Positions 25,982 to 33,553 of a stretch of DNA of 64,000 bases are shown here, in pieces. The first letter of the stretch is position 1. Every line of letters begins with the position of its first letter. The notes under the pieces were generated by a model. The model was not told the origin of the DNA, searched no databases, and saw only the letters and a list, made by a program, of their open reading frames with translations. The DNA comes from Nodosilinea sp. LEGE 06152 (lineage in GTDB: Bacteria > Cyanobacteriota > Cyanobacteriia > Phormidesmidales > Phormidesmidaceae): positions 57,737 to 121,736 of the forward strand of contig NZ_JADEWR010000010.1 in NCBI RefSeq assembly GCF_015207525.1, in the 5' to 3' direction. A program made the position numbers and the translations under genes.

Positions 25982-26497
25982 TTAATAATCAGAGTCATTT
26001 ATATAAGCAATTTGGCTTGTTGGAGAATAAAACAATATGACGTAGTCGTTATCCTTCCAGTAGCATTGTCCCCCGACTAAGTCTAACGGTTTCCACCAAT
26101 CTGCTGGAGGGAACCAACTGTCTTCAGATAACTGATGTCTACGTTCAGCTAATCGCTGGATACAATGGTTATTCGTAGTAGAGACTAGTTCCATTCGCTG
26201 AACAAACTGCTCAACATTCGATGAGTTCGCATTAAAGCGGCAGGAGTAGGAATGACTCGAAACTACTCCATTAGTGCGGCAGCGGAGATCATGTACAGCT
26301 CCGATAAGATGCGGATATGGATAATTAATGTGAAACCCAACATAGGTTGGAATCGTACGACCTGAATTTAGCAGATATGGAACAGCGAAGTAGAAGAGAA
26401 GCAGAAAATCAACGAAGCAGAAAACAGGTAAAGTAACCACAAAAGCAATGAGTAATCCACGTCGAATGAAACCTGGATGTCTCAGTAATCGTGCCAT
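25982..26497 (-). CDS. Hypothetical membrane-anchored protein (171 residues)
   Basis: A strong GAGGAAG site precedes ATG 26497. One membrane segment (~12-42, GLLIAFVVTLPVFCFVDFLL) is followed by a ~125-residue polar domain with four cysteines (LRCRTNG, YSCRF, HCIQR, GQCYW) and many aromatic residues, ending in a segment VILFYSPTSQIAYI. The domain would probably face outward. I do not recognise a family. AT-rich composition relative to its neighbours fits the accessory character of 25-30 kb. Confidence 0.65.
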   Translation of the reverse strand: MARLLRHPGFIRRGLLIAFVVTLPVFCFVDFLLLFYFAVPYLLNSGRTIPTYVGFHINYPYPHLIGAVHDLRCRTNGVVSSHSYSCRFNANSSNVEQFVQRMELVSTTNNHCIQRLAERRHQLSEDSWFPPADWWKPLDLVGGQCYWKDNDYVILFYSPTSQIAYINDSDY

Positions 26498-26546
26498 TGC
26501 AACTTCCTCTTTAGAATTTAGAGAACTGGCATTTGGTTGTAAAAGT

Positions 26547-26596
26547 TAGTAGGTTGGGTTGAGCTAGCGTTCGCGCAGCGTCTCCCTTAGGAGAAA
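26547..26596. repeat. TAGGTTGGGTTGAG element with TTCGCG-AGCGTCTC palindrome
   Basis: Starts TAGTAGGTTGGGTTGAGCTA, as does 28056-28077, and continues into GCGTTCGCGCAGCGTCTCCC. The latter resembles the insert inside the small gene at 28540-28568. Confidence 0.7.
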
Positions 26597-26659
26597 ACCC
26601 AATAGCCACCGTTAATTTAGCATTATGCAACACCACGGTGAATTGAGATGAGTTCTTTT

Positions 26660-26714
26660 GGGGTTTTTGGGTTTCCTTCGTCAACTCAACCTGTAGGGGA
26701 TCTGCGATCGCTTC
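26660..26714. repeat. Dispersed repeat, copy C
   Basis: Reads TTGGGTTTCCTTCGTCAACT, CAACCTGTAGGGGATCTG and CGATCGCTTC, the same block order as copy A. Confidence 0.75.
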
Positions 26715-26953
26715 ACAACTTTCTGCCAACAGCGTCGAAATCACTTCGTTATAATAAGAGCTATCCCCCTAAAAACCATGAGCTAGTAGGTCGATTTTGA
26801 TTGCGTCCCTGAATATTTGCACAAATACAGAGTTGGTCACAAAACATTTTCGGTGGGGTCAGTCCTAGCGATCGAACTTTGACTATTACCTAGAATGCCT
26901 ATGTTTCTACTTTCAGCACATCTCTTTTTTGTGATCAAAGTGTGTAGGTTTGG

Positions 26954-27532
26954 TCATGTAGCGTTTTGAGCTAACTGCTTTAATATTTTTTCAACTTCTC
27001 GCGGATTTCGAACTCCCAAAAATCCTATCTCTTCAGTTCTTGGATCTCCATCGTTATCTCTCCAATGCCGAATCACAATAACTACATCACCTGTTCCATC
27101 TGCTCTTTCCTTTCGGTATACATTTGTTAATTGCTCAGGCGGATAACTTCTAATAGTCGTAGACCAGCCACCCTGAATAGAGATAGCCCGCTGATCTGTA
27201 ACCAAGTAAACTGTTTTTCGTACCGCTTTCCATGTCCATATAGGACCAGATATTATTCCAAAACCGATTAGTACGAAAGGTATACCGAAAAGAGCAAACA
27301 GATACTCCGGTTGTAAACCTGCTTGTAAATTAGGGAGTTTAAACCCCAATGCTCCCCAAATCCAAAATATGGCAAAGCTAGTCCAGGGAATACCAAACAA
27401 AGCACTTACAATGAAGGATGCTGTGATCAACTGCGGCACAGGCTGGTCAACCCATCTTATAACTTCTCCAGGTTGAAGCTCGTTATCTATTTGTTTGCGG
27501 ACTTCTTTTGGTATACGCGAGTTGCTTAGCAT
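26954..27532 (-). CDS. PH-domain (bPH2-type) membrane protein
   Basis: The 192-residue product has an N-terminal amphipathic part (ELQPGEVIRWVDQPVPQ), two membrane segments (~32-60 and ~75-100) and a C-terminal bacterial PH-like domain: VYLVTDQRAISIQGG, IRSYPPEQLTNVYRKER, IGFLGVRNPREVEKILKQL. This matches YdbS/YdbT-like bPH2 proteins of unknown function. The ATG at 27532 is not preceded by a strong ribosome site. It shares the AT-rich composition of this stretch. Confidence 0.78.
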   Translation of the reverse strand: MLSNSRIPKEVRKQIDNELQPGEVIRWVDQPVPQLITASFIVSALFGIPWTSFAIFWIWGALGFKLPNLQAGLQPEYLFALFGIPFVLIGFGIISGPIWTWKAVRKTVYLVTDQRAISIQGGWSTTIRSYPPEQLTNVYRKERADGTGDVVIVIRHWRDNDGDPRTEEIGFLGVRNPREVEKILKQLAQNAT

Positions 27533-27883
27533 AACGGGTTCTTGGCTTGATAGAAACCTTTACGAGAAAGGACATAGATAGCCTTTGAAACTAACGTTCC
27601 CCTTTACCCGATGCTAGTAACCTATTGAACTTAACTCACTGTCTCGATACAGCCTGTGTGCAATGGACTTGCGATGTAGAGATTTCGTACCTTGCTACCC
27701 CATCTATAGCCCCAAGGCCACTTAACCTTTACCCCAGCAGACAGATTTGACACATTATTCCAACCAAAAACCTAAGTAGCCCAACGTTCCCAATTACCTG
27801 CGTAGATCACCTTGAACTCTTGCCGATAACCTCTCGGCGGTCGGTGTGCACTGAGGTTGTTAGCTTGCTGTTAATGATGGTAA
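27533..27883. other. Intergenic, no gene seen
   Basis: 351 AT-moderate bases between the PH-domain gene and the remnant at 27884. No convincing frame or hairpin on either strand. Confidence 0.4.
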
Positions 27884-28054
27884 CTAGCTAGCATTGATTT
27901 GACGCAGCATGGTTTCAAACGCCTTTAAATTGTGAACCTGCTTAAATCCCATTTCCTTGGTTTGCACATCTTCGTCATAGTCTTTCGACTGATGGGTATA
28001 AACAATGATGTCACTGTTTCCATCCTTATTCTCACGCCGCAAGATAACTCTAAG
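27884..28054 (-). pseudogene. C-terminal remnant of an unknown gene
   Basis: A 56-codon minus frame ending in TAG 27884-27886 reads convincingly as protein (RRENKDGNSDIIVYTHQSKD, then EMGFKQVHNLKAFETMLRQI) but has no start near its beginning. It breaks at a TAA (28055-28057) exactly where a TAGGTTGGGTTGAG repeat begins. The rest of the gene appears to have been lost at the repeat. Family not recognised. Confidence 0.45.
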
Positions 28055-28111
28055 TTAGTAGGTTGGGTTGAGCTAGCTCAACCCAATCTACAGGAAATCT
28101 GCGATCGCTCT
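28053..28111. repeat. Dispersed repeat, copy D
   Basis: GTTAGTAGGTTGGGTTGAGC is followed by the inverted TAGCTCAACCCAATCTACAG and then GGAAATCTGCGATCGCTCTC. It combines the start of the element at 26547 with the end of copies A-C, suggesting that they are parts of one longer family. Confidence 0.75.
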
Positions 28112-28392
28112 CCCTCCATGCATTTCTTGCACCCTACAGTTGACGGCGATCGCTTGCACCACTATCATCATCCATTAAGCCGTTCAGCAGAGCGGTGGTT
28201 ACGCAGAACTCGAAAATCTTGGCGCTGTCTGAAGGTGGTGGCACACCAACAGACAGCTAACCCCGCAAATCTTGCACGCAGATTGCGAGGCTAAAGTCCA
28301 TCGTACCCTAGCCCCCTCAGTTTGCAATTCAAGCGTGGGTGGCTGGGGTTTTCGCGTTCTGTCTTCCTAAACCACAACTGGAGACAGAACCG

Positions 28393-28784
28393 ATGTTTGA
28401 ATATCTCGAACCCGATGCCAGCGACGATCAAGGGACTGAGTCCTTACCGCTGCCGCCATCTGGAGCCATTAATAAAAGCACCCGATCCCCAAACCCCGAA
28501 AAAGTGCGCCATATGCTCTACGGCAGCTTGGCCGCCATCGTTCGCGAAGCGTCTCCGGAACGGAGAACCGCACCATCAAAATCCTCCACGCCCTTGGCTA
28601 CACCGACCCCAACGACTGGAGCGACCCCATTCCTGTGCGGCCTGGCACAGCGGTGGATGACACAACCCGGTCGCTTCGACTCCGCTCAGCGACCGGAGCC
28701 GAAGCGACCGGAGTCGAGATGCCAGCAGTGAGCGGAGCCGAACTGTGGATGGCGATCGCCACCAAAACCGTGCTGATTGAGTAA
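28393..28784 (+). pseudogene. Small cyanobacterial gene interrupted by palindromic repeats
   Basis: ATG 28393 begins MFEYLEPDASDDQGTESLPL and runs to HMLYGSLAAI. The natural continuation TIKILHALGYTDPNDWSDPI lies in another frame (from about 28572), which stays open to TAA 28782. The switch occurs at a 27-29-bp palindromic insert (TTCGCGAAGCGTCTCC plus GGAACGGAGAA, 28540-28568). A second palindrome of the CTTCGACTCCGCTCAG family sits at about 28675-28715 and dilutes the C-terminal part, which ends GAELWMAIATKTVLIE. The uninterrupted ancestor would be roughly 90-100 residues, a size I recall for a conserved cyanobacterial hypothetical. Translation of the first frame alone would end at 28731. 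Confidence 0.55.
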
Positions 28785-28870
28785 AGCCCTCGCCCCCGAT
28801 GGCCTACCCATTGCTGTCGGGGGCTGCGATCGCCATTCTTAAGCACACTGCGATCGATTCCTCTGCACTG

Positions 28871-29080
28871 GTATGTCGTTCCTTTGCACTAGCCTGCCGT
28901 TACTCTGTAATGGCTCCCCGTTTTTTTGTAGTAGCCTACCGTTTCTGGGTAGCGGCCTCTCGTTACTCTGCACCGGCCTGCCGTTACCCCATAACCGCCT
29001 GTCGTTACTCTGTACCAGCCCCTTGTTCCTTTGCACCAACCTGCCGTTTCTTTATGTCGGCCTGCCGTTACTTCTTACCA
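28871..29080. repeat. 21-bp minisatellite, ten degenerate copies
   Basis: Ten consecutive 21-bp units follow the pattern GCCTGCCGTTACTCTGTACCA with substitutions only; the period is exact and no unit shows a length change. A weak eleventh unit lies at 28850-28870. Because 21 is a multiple of three, long frames are open on both strands (for example QRNGRLVQSN-like heptads on minus), but these are a consequence of the repeat. Confidence 0.9.
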
Positions 29081-29154
29081 CTACGCCCAAATTCCCCTCA
29101 AGCCCGTGTGCGCGATTGCCCAGGGGTAACACCTTGCTATACAGATGTAGAGAA

Positions 29155-29832
29155 CTACACGCTCTGGTTGCCCTTTCGGTTGTGGAGTCGGGTGAGAGAA
29201 ATTCGCGCCGACTCGGCTACCTGAAACTGGGAGTCTTTTTCGAGGTAGCGTAGGGCTGGTTCGGTTTTGGGCGTGGGCAAATGGCCCAGAGCCTCAGCCA
29301 ATCGCTGGCGCACCAGCCAGTCTTCCGACTGAGCAAACTTGAGGATCTCATCGACCGCATCTAGGTCGCCAATTTCGCCAACAGCCGCGATCGCCGCCTG
29401 CTGCATCACCGTCTCTTCACTCTGCAAAGCCTGCATCAGCACATCGTGGGCACGCGGGTCTTTCAAGTTACCCAACGAAACCGCTGCGCTAAATCTCACC
29501 AGCCAGTCAGTATCTTCGTAAAACGCCCGCACCAAAGGCCCAAACGCGCGCTGATCTTCTAAATAGCCCAGCGCCCCCGCTGCGTCGGCCCGAATGCCGT
29601 AGTCGGGGTCGGTTGTGAGCAGGTTAACCAAAATATCGAAGGACTCTTCATCGGGCTTGATTCCCAGGGCAAACACCGCCATTGAGCGAATTTGCAGATT
29701 TTTGTCGTCTAGAGCCTGCCGAATCAAAGGTGCCGCCTGGGCCGCAGGCACATCTCGCAGCGAAGCCAGGGCCAGCATGCGGTCTTTGGAGTCTTCACTC
29801 TTGAGCTGAGCGGAAATCTGCTCTAAATCCAT
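29155..29832 (-). CDS. HEAT-repeat protein (NblB/bilin-lyase-like family)
   Basis: The 225-residue product consists of about six HEAT-like helical pairs. Examples are MLALASLRDVPAAQAAPLIR, DPDYGIRADAAGALGYLEDQ, DTDWLVRFSAAVSLGNLKDP and SEDWLVRQRLAEALGHLPTP. Cyanobacterial proteins of this length and repeat type include NblB and the E/F-type phycobilin lyases, which handle bilin chromophores or phycobilisome breakdown. I cannot show that this one binds bilin. There is no phycobilisome gene nearby. The start is the ATG at 29832. Confidence 0.8.
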   Translation of the reverse strand: MDLEQISAQLKSEDSKDRMLALASLRDVPAAQAAPLIRQALDDKNLQIRSMAVFALGIKPDEESFDILVNLLTTDPDYGIRADAAGALGYLEDQRAFGPLVRAFYEDTDWLVRFSAAVSLGNLKDPRAHDVLMQALQSEETVMQQAAIAAVGEIGDLDAVDEILKFAQSEDWLVRQRLAEALGHLPTPKTEPALRYLEKDSQFQVAESARISLTRLHNRKGNQSV

Positions 29833-29905
29833 GGGAAAGGTGCACTATGAACGGTCTTCTTCAGTATAGAGAGGTTGAGCTAGTGCAGTGCCAAGACTAA
29901 AAATT

Positions 29906-30000
29906 GGGGTTCCCGCAGGTTGGGCGAAACGCAGTGGAACCCAACAGCAGTGAGCCTTGTTAGGTTCTGCTGGCACGCCACCCAACCTACAAATGTAGGA
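29906..30000. repeat. Inverted GGTTGGG element
   Basis: GCAGGTTGGGCGAAACGCAG at the left faces CACCCAACCTACAAATGTAG at the right, with CCCAACAGCAGTGAGCC between. It resembles the many cyanobacterial GTAGGTTGGG...CCCAACCTAC elements and ends at the HEAT-protein promoter region. Confidence 0.6.
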
Positions 30001-30069
30001 TTGCCAGACCACTAGTGGGGTGATGTGGATGAGCGGATGAGGTCATCTACCCATCCACCCATCTACCCC

Positions 30070-30675
30070 CTACCGCTTCCGCAGTCGCCCAAAATGCTCT
30101 TCCCCCTGCCGTGAGGGAATGGAGTTCGTTACCGGCTCTAGGGTGATGATTTCAAAGTGGGGTTCAAACAGCTGGCGCACTTCGGCGGCGGTGGTGCCAA
30201 AGGGGGGGCCACCGGAGCGCTGGTGGGTAAAGAATACGGCCAGCAGTTCGCCAGCGGGCACTAGCAGATTGGCTACCAGCTCCACGTAGGCGGGGCGCAG
30301 GCTGGGGTCGATCGCGCAGAAGCAGGTGTGCTCGATGGCGTAGTCAAACTGCCCGGCGTACTCCGGCAGCAGGTCAAAAATGTCCCGCTGGAGCGGTTGT
30401 AGAGCCAGGGTTTGGGCCTGTTCTTGTAGCGCTTGAATGGCTGATGGGGCAAAGTCTACGGCGGTGACTGCAAAGCCGTGTCGGGCAAACCAGACGGCAT
30501 CATGGCCGCGTCCGGCTCCGAGCACAATGGCCGAGCCTGGCTTGGGCGCGTCAGCAGATTCTAGCAGGGTTCTAAAGGCTGGAGCCGGGTGGCCCAAGTC
30601 CCAGCGGGGGGTGCCTGTCTGGTAGCGCTCTTCCCAGGCGGTAGAACTTAGGGGTGATGGGGGTTGTGCGGTCAC
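30070..30675 (-). CDS. TPMT-like class I SAM-dependent methyltransferase
   Basis: From GTG 30675, preceded by GGAG, the product is 201 residues; TTG 30720 adds 15 but would overlap the divergent gene's leader. The opening WEERYQTGTPRWDLGHPAPA is the thiopurine-methyltransferase-family signature. It is followed by SAM motif I (IVLGAGRGHDAVWFARHGF), AVDFAPSAI and IEHTCFCAIDPSLRPAY. Relatives methylate thiols, thiocyanate, halides or tellurite, so a detoxifying role is likely but unproven. It is divergently transcribed from the LD-carboxypeptidase gene, with 55 bp between starts. Confidence 0.85.
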   Translation of the reverse strand: MTAQPPSPLSSTAWEERYQTGTPRWDLGHPAPAFRTLLESADAPKPGSAIVLGAGRGHDAVWFARHGFAVTAVDFAPSAIQALQEQAQTLALQPLQRDIFDLLPEYAGQFDYAIEHTCFCAIDPSLRPAYVELVANLLVPAGELLAVFFTHQRSGGPPFGTTAAEVRQLFEPHFEIITLEPVTNSIPSRQGEEHFGRLRKR

Positions 30676-30730
30676 GGGTAGCTCCGGTGTATGCTCGGCA
30701 GTGGTGTACAGATCTTTCAAGGTAGCGCGT

Positions 30731-31771
30731 ATGCGGCGGCGACAGCTATTGGGCGGACTGGGGGTAGCAACGGCGGGAATGACGCTAGGACAGCGGGCAG
30801 TTCAGGCCCAGAGACGGCCTACCCTGCTGCCGCCGCGCCTGCGAGAGGGCGACGAGGTGGGCATCGTTAGCCCGGCGGGGGCCACGTTTGAGCGCGATCG
30901 CCTCGATTTGGTAATCGACGCCGTTAAGGCGCTGGGCTTTGTGCCCCGCGTAGGCCCCCACGCCCTAGCTCGCTATGGCTACCTGGCCGGCACCGATGCC
31001 GAACGCGTCACCGATGTTAACGACATGTTTGCCGATCCGGCCATTAAAGCGCTGCTGCCGGTGCGCGGCGACTGGGGCAGCGCCCGCATTCTGCCCTACC
31101 TCAACTACGACACCATTCGCGCTAACCCCAAGGTGCTGATTGGCTTTAGCGATATCTCGGCCCTGCTGCTGGGCGTTTATGCCCAAACTGGATTAGTCAC
31201 CTTTCATGGCCCCCACGGCCTTACTGCGTGGCGGGCCGACCAGGTGGAGCCACTGCGCCAAATTCTCATGGAGGGCGCAGCGCTGACCTACACCAATCCG
31301 CTGCTGGGGGCCGACCAAGACCGCTTAATGCGCGACCAGGGACGGATTCAGACCATTACCGCTGGCCGGGTTACTGGGCCGCTGATGGGTGGCAACCTGT
31401 CGGTGGTTTCTAGCATTGTCGGGTCGCCCTACCTGCCCGATCCTAGCGGGGCCATTTTGTTTTTAGAAGACGTAGGCGAACCGCCCTACCGAATCGATCG
31501 CATGCTGACGCAGCTCAAGCTGGCCGGGGTGCTCGACAAGCTGGCCGGGTTTGTGTTTGGCCAGTGCACTGCCTGCGGCCCTGGCTCGGGCTACGGATCG
31601 CTCACCCTGGAAGACATTCTGAACGACCACGTTCGGCACCTGGGCATACCGGCCTACGCGGGCGCGTGGATTGGCCATGTAGAGCCAATGTGGACGCTGC
31701 CCATCGGCGGCCTGGTGACAATGGATGCGACCACTGGCACCCTGCAAATGCAGAGCCCGGCTGTCGCCTAG
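30731..31771 (+). CDS. LD-carboxypeptidase (S66 family) with Tat signal
   Basis: ATG 30731 has AAGG eight bases upstream (an earlier GTG at 30701 adds ten residues). The 346-residue product opens with a twin-arginine signal, MRRRQLLGGLGVATAGMTLG, ending near RAVQAQ. The S66 fold follows: GDEVGIVSPAG, the nucleophile motif RGDWGSARILPYL (Ser), IGFSDISALL, and the later Glu and His positions in FLEDVGEPPYRIDRML and AWIGHVEPMWTLPIG. Family members cleave the terminal D-Ala from murein tetrapeptides (LdcA) or degrade microcin C-like compounds (MccF). Export by Tat suggests the peptidoglycan role. Confidence 0.9.
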   Translation: MRRRQLLGGLGVATAGMTLGQRAVQAQRRPTLLPPRLREGDEVGIVSPAGATFERDRLDLVIDAVKALGFVPRVGPHALARYGYLAGTDAERVTDVNDMFADPAIKALLPVRGDWGSARILPYLNYDTIRANPKVLIGFSDISALLLGVYAQTGLVTFHGPHGLTAWRADQVEPLRQILMEGAALTYTNPLLGADQDRLMRDQGRIQTITAGRVTGPLMGGNLSVVSSIVGSPYLPDPSGAILFLEDVGEPPYRIDRMLTQLKLAGVLDKLAGFVFGQCTACGPGSGYGSLTLEDILNDHVRHLGIPAYAGAWIGHVEPMWTLPIGGLVTMDATTGTLQMQSPAVA

Positions 31772-31793
31772 GCCAGGTCGAAGAGGGGCGAAG

Positions 31794-33416
31794 CTAAGAG
31801 GTCGGGGGCGGCGTGAGCTGCACCAGGTCGGAGGGGGCAAACTGGCCCGTTTCGATCGCGGCCGTTTGCCAACCGGGGGGCACGGTGTTGAGCAGCGCTG
31901 GTGAGGGCTTAAGCAGAAACAGGGTGGTTTGAGGCTGAGCCTCAAGCACGGTTTGAAGGCTATCTGGCGCAGGCATGGTTGTTTGGGGCAGCAGCCACAG
32001 CGCCGTATCGGGCTGGAGGTAGTGGCTGAGCGACAGGGCTTCTCCCATGGCAATGCCGCTGGCCCCCAGCAGCACGGTCGGTTTTGGCACCTGGTTAAGG
32101 TAGTTGGCGACGTGAATATTGGAGTAGCCCACGGTCTTGTTCCACCAGGTCAGGGCGCGGTTGTTGGCCACGCCAGAGGCTGTTCCCACGGTCAACAGCA
32201 GGGCCAGCAGCGTTGCGCCCAGGGCTTTAAAGCTTTTCTGAGGTGCGGTTAGCCAGTGGACTAGCAGGGGTGCGATCGCCAATGGCAGCAGCACCAGCGA
32301 CGGAAAAAAGTACCGCGTAGTGCCTGAGAACTGGCTACCCCGCACCACATCGCCGCCAATCAGCACCAGGGGTGGCACCAGCAAACCACAGCTCAAAAAC
32401 AGCGCCAGCGATCGCGGCTGGGTGTGCCAAATGTGCCTCAGCCCCAGCCCTACTACTAGCAGCACCAGGGCAGGGCCGAACAGGGTAAACGGGTGGCTCA
32501 ACGGAGCATTAAAATCGACCACCATAGAACTGTAGTGCAGTCCCCAAAACTGGGCCAAATACGCTAGGGGCCTGGGTTCGTTGGCCCAGGCCGTGACGGC
32601 TCGCAGCCGCCCCCACTGCTGCACGATCACCCACAGCCAGGGGGCAAACAGCCCCAGACCCAGCCCATTGGCGAGCATGAACCCCATCCAGGCTTTTGGT
32701 GCAGGCCACTTTTGATCGGGCTTGAGCCAGGCCCTAGAGCCGACCTGGCTGAGGACAACATAGGCTCCATGACTCAAGCCCAGCAGCACCGTCATTAGCG
32801 AGCCGTACCAGGCTAGCCCCAGGGCCAGTCCGTAGGCGATCCAGGCTGAGGTTGTGCCCCGCTCCATCGCTCGTATCAGACTGCCGTGGGCCAGCAGCAG
32901 CCCCACCGCCCACAGGGTATATTCCCGTGCTTCCTGGCTATAGATTAGCTGTAGGGGGGCCACCGCCAGCAGGGCTACGGCTACCCAGGCGATCGCAGGC
33001 GAAGCCGGAAACAGCAGTCGCCCCAGCCAAAACATTACCGCGATCGCGATCGCCCCAAATATTGCCGCGATCGCTCTGTACCCGGCCACCGATGCGCCAA
33101 ACAGTCGGCCCCAGCCGTGGGCCAGCAGATAGTAAAGCGGCGGGTGCTCGGGGTTGTTGGCTAGAGCAATCCAGCTGTTCGCCAGCGATGGCTCGGGCGG
33201 CATTTGTTGGTAGCGCAGTAGCTCGGCCGCCGTTAGATCGGGGCGATCGGTCGCGGCTTTTTCTACGGCGGGGCCGACATAGCCCGCCACCCGCAGACTG
33301 GTGTAGGCTTCGTCGTGCCAGTAAACCTTGCGATCTAAATGGGCAAAGCGCAGCACCAGGCCCAATGCTATAGCTGCGATCGCAACCCGTCTAACCCAAA
33401 TTAAGCCCTGCGCCAA
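31794..33416 (-). CDS. GT39-like membrane glycosyltransferase
   Basis: The 540-residue polytopic protein starts at TTG 33416 with GGGAG seven bases upstream. The first loop carries WHDEAYTSLRVAGY, whose Asp-Glu pair is the catalytic signature of the GT-C/ArnT-PMT superfamily. A long row of hydrophobic helices follows (for example AIFGAIAIAVMFWLGRLLF, LALGLAWYGSLMTVLLGLSH) and then a short periplasmic C-terminal domain. Such enzymes move a sugar from a polyprenyl-phosphate carrier to lipids, glycans or proteins on the outer side of the membrane. The acceptor is unknown. It converges with the LD-carboxypeptidase gene (22 bp apart). Confidence 0.85.
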   Translation of the reverse strand: MAQGLIWVRRVAIAAIALGLVLRFAHLDRKVYWHDEAYTSLRVAGYVGPAVEKAATDRPDLTAAELLRYQQMPPEPSLANSWIALANNPEHPPLYYLLAHGWGRLFGASVAGYRAIAAIFGAIAIAVMFWLGRLLFPASPAIAWVAVALLAVAPLQLIYSQEAREYTLWAVGLLLAHGSLIRAMERGTTSAWIAYGLALGLAWYGSLMTVLLGLSHGAYVVLSQVGSRAWLKPDQKWPAPKAWMGFMLANGLGLGLFAPWLWVIVQQWGRLRAVTAWANEPRPLAYLAQFWGLHYSSMVVDFNAPLSHPFTLFGPALVLLVVGLGLRHIWHTQPRSLALFLSCGLLVPPLVLIGGDVVRGSQFSGTTRYFFPSLVLLPLAIAPLLVHWLTAPQKSFKALGATLLALLLTVGTASGVANNRALTWWNKTVGYSNIHVANYLNQVPKPTVLLGASGIAMGEALSLSHYLQPDTALWLLPQTTMPAPDSLQTVLEAQPQTTLFLLKPSPALLNTVPPGWQTAAIETGQFAPSDLVQLTPPPTS

Positions 33417-33553
33417 CCCAGTTCTCCCTTGTGATCAGACACCGCCACATCAGTCACCATGCCGCAGGCCAGCCGCCGGTAACCGTAGCCCCTGCCACCA
33501 GGCAGCCCAACCAGACCGGGCAGCATCTCGAACAATAGTAGGCGGATAGAAGC

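Larger units (their letters stand above)
26498..26953. other. Intergenic region with dispersed repeats
   Basis: No credible gene. The 77-codon minus frame 26511-26744 runs through repeat sequence. Contents are a GTAGGTTGGGTTGAG element (26547 onward) with an attached TTCGCGCAGCGTCTCC palindrome, and dispersed repeat copy C. Confidence 0.55.

Noticed and set aside
26511..26744. 77-codon minus frame
   Set aside because: Most of it is dispersed repeat sequence.
28871..29080. Regular repeats resembling a CRISPR array
   Set aside because: Units are directly adjacent with no spacers, the 21-bp period is too short, and no cas gene is present.
28873..29253. 126-codon open frame across the minisatellite
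   Set aside because: The 21-bp period keeps all frames without stops open; the frame also overlaps the 3' end of the HEAT-protein gene and has no ribosome site.
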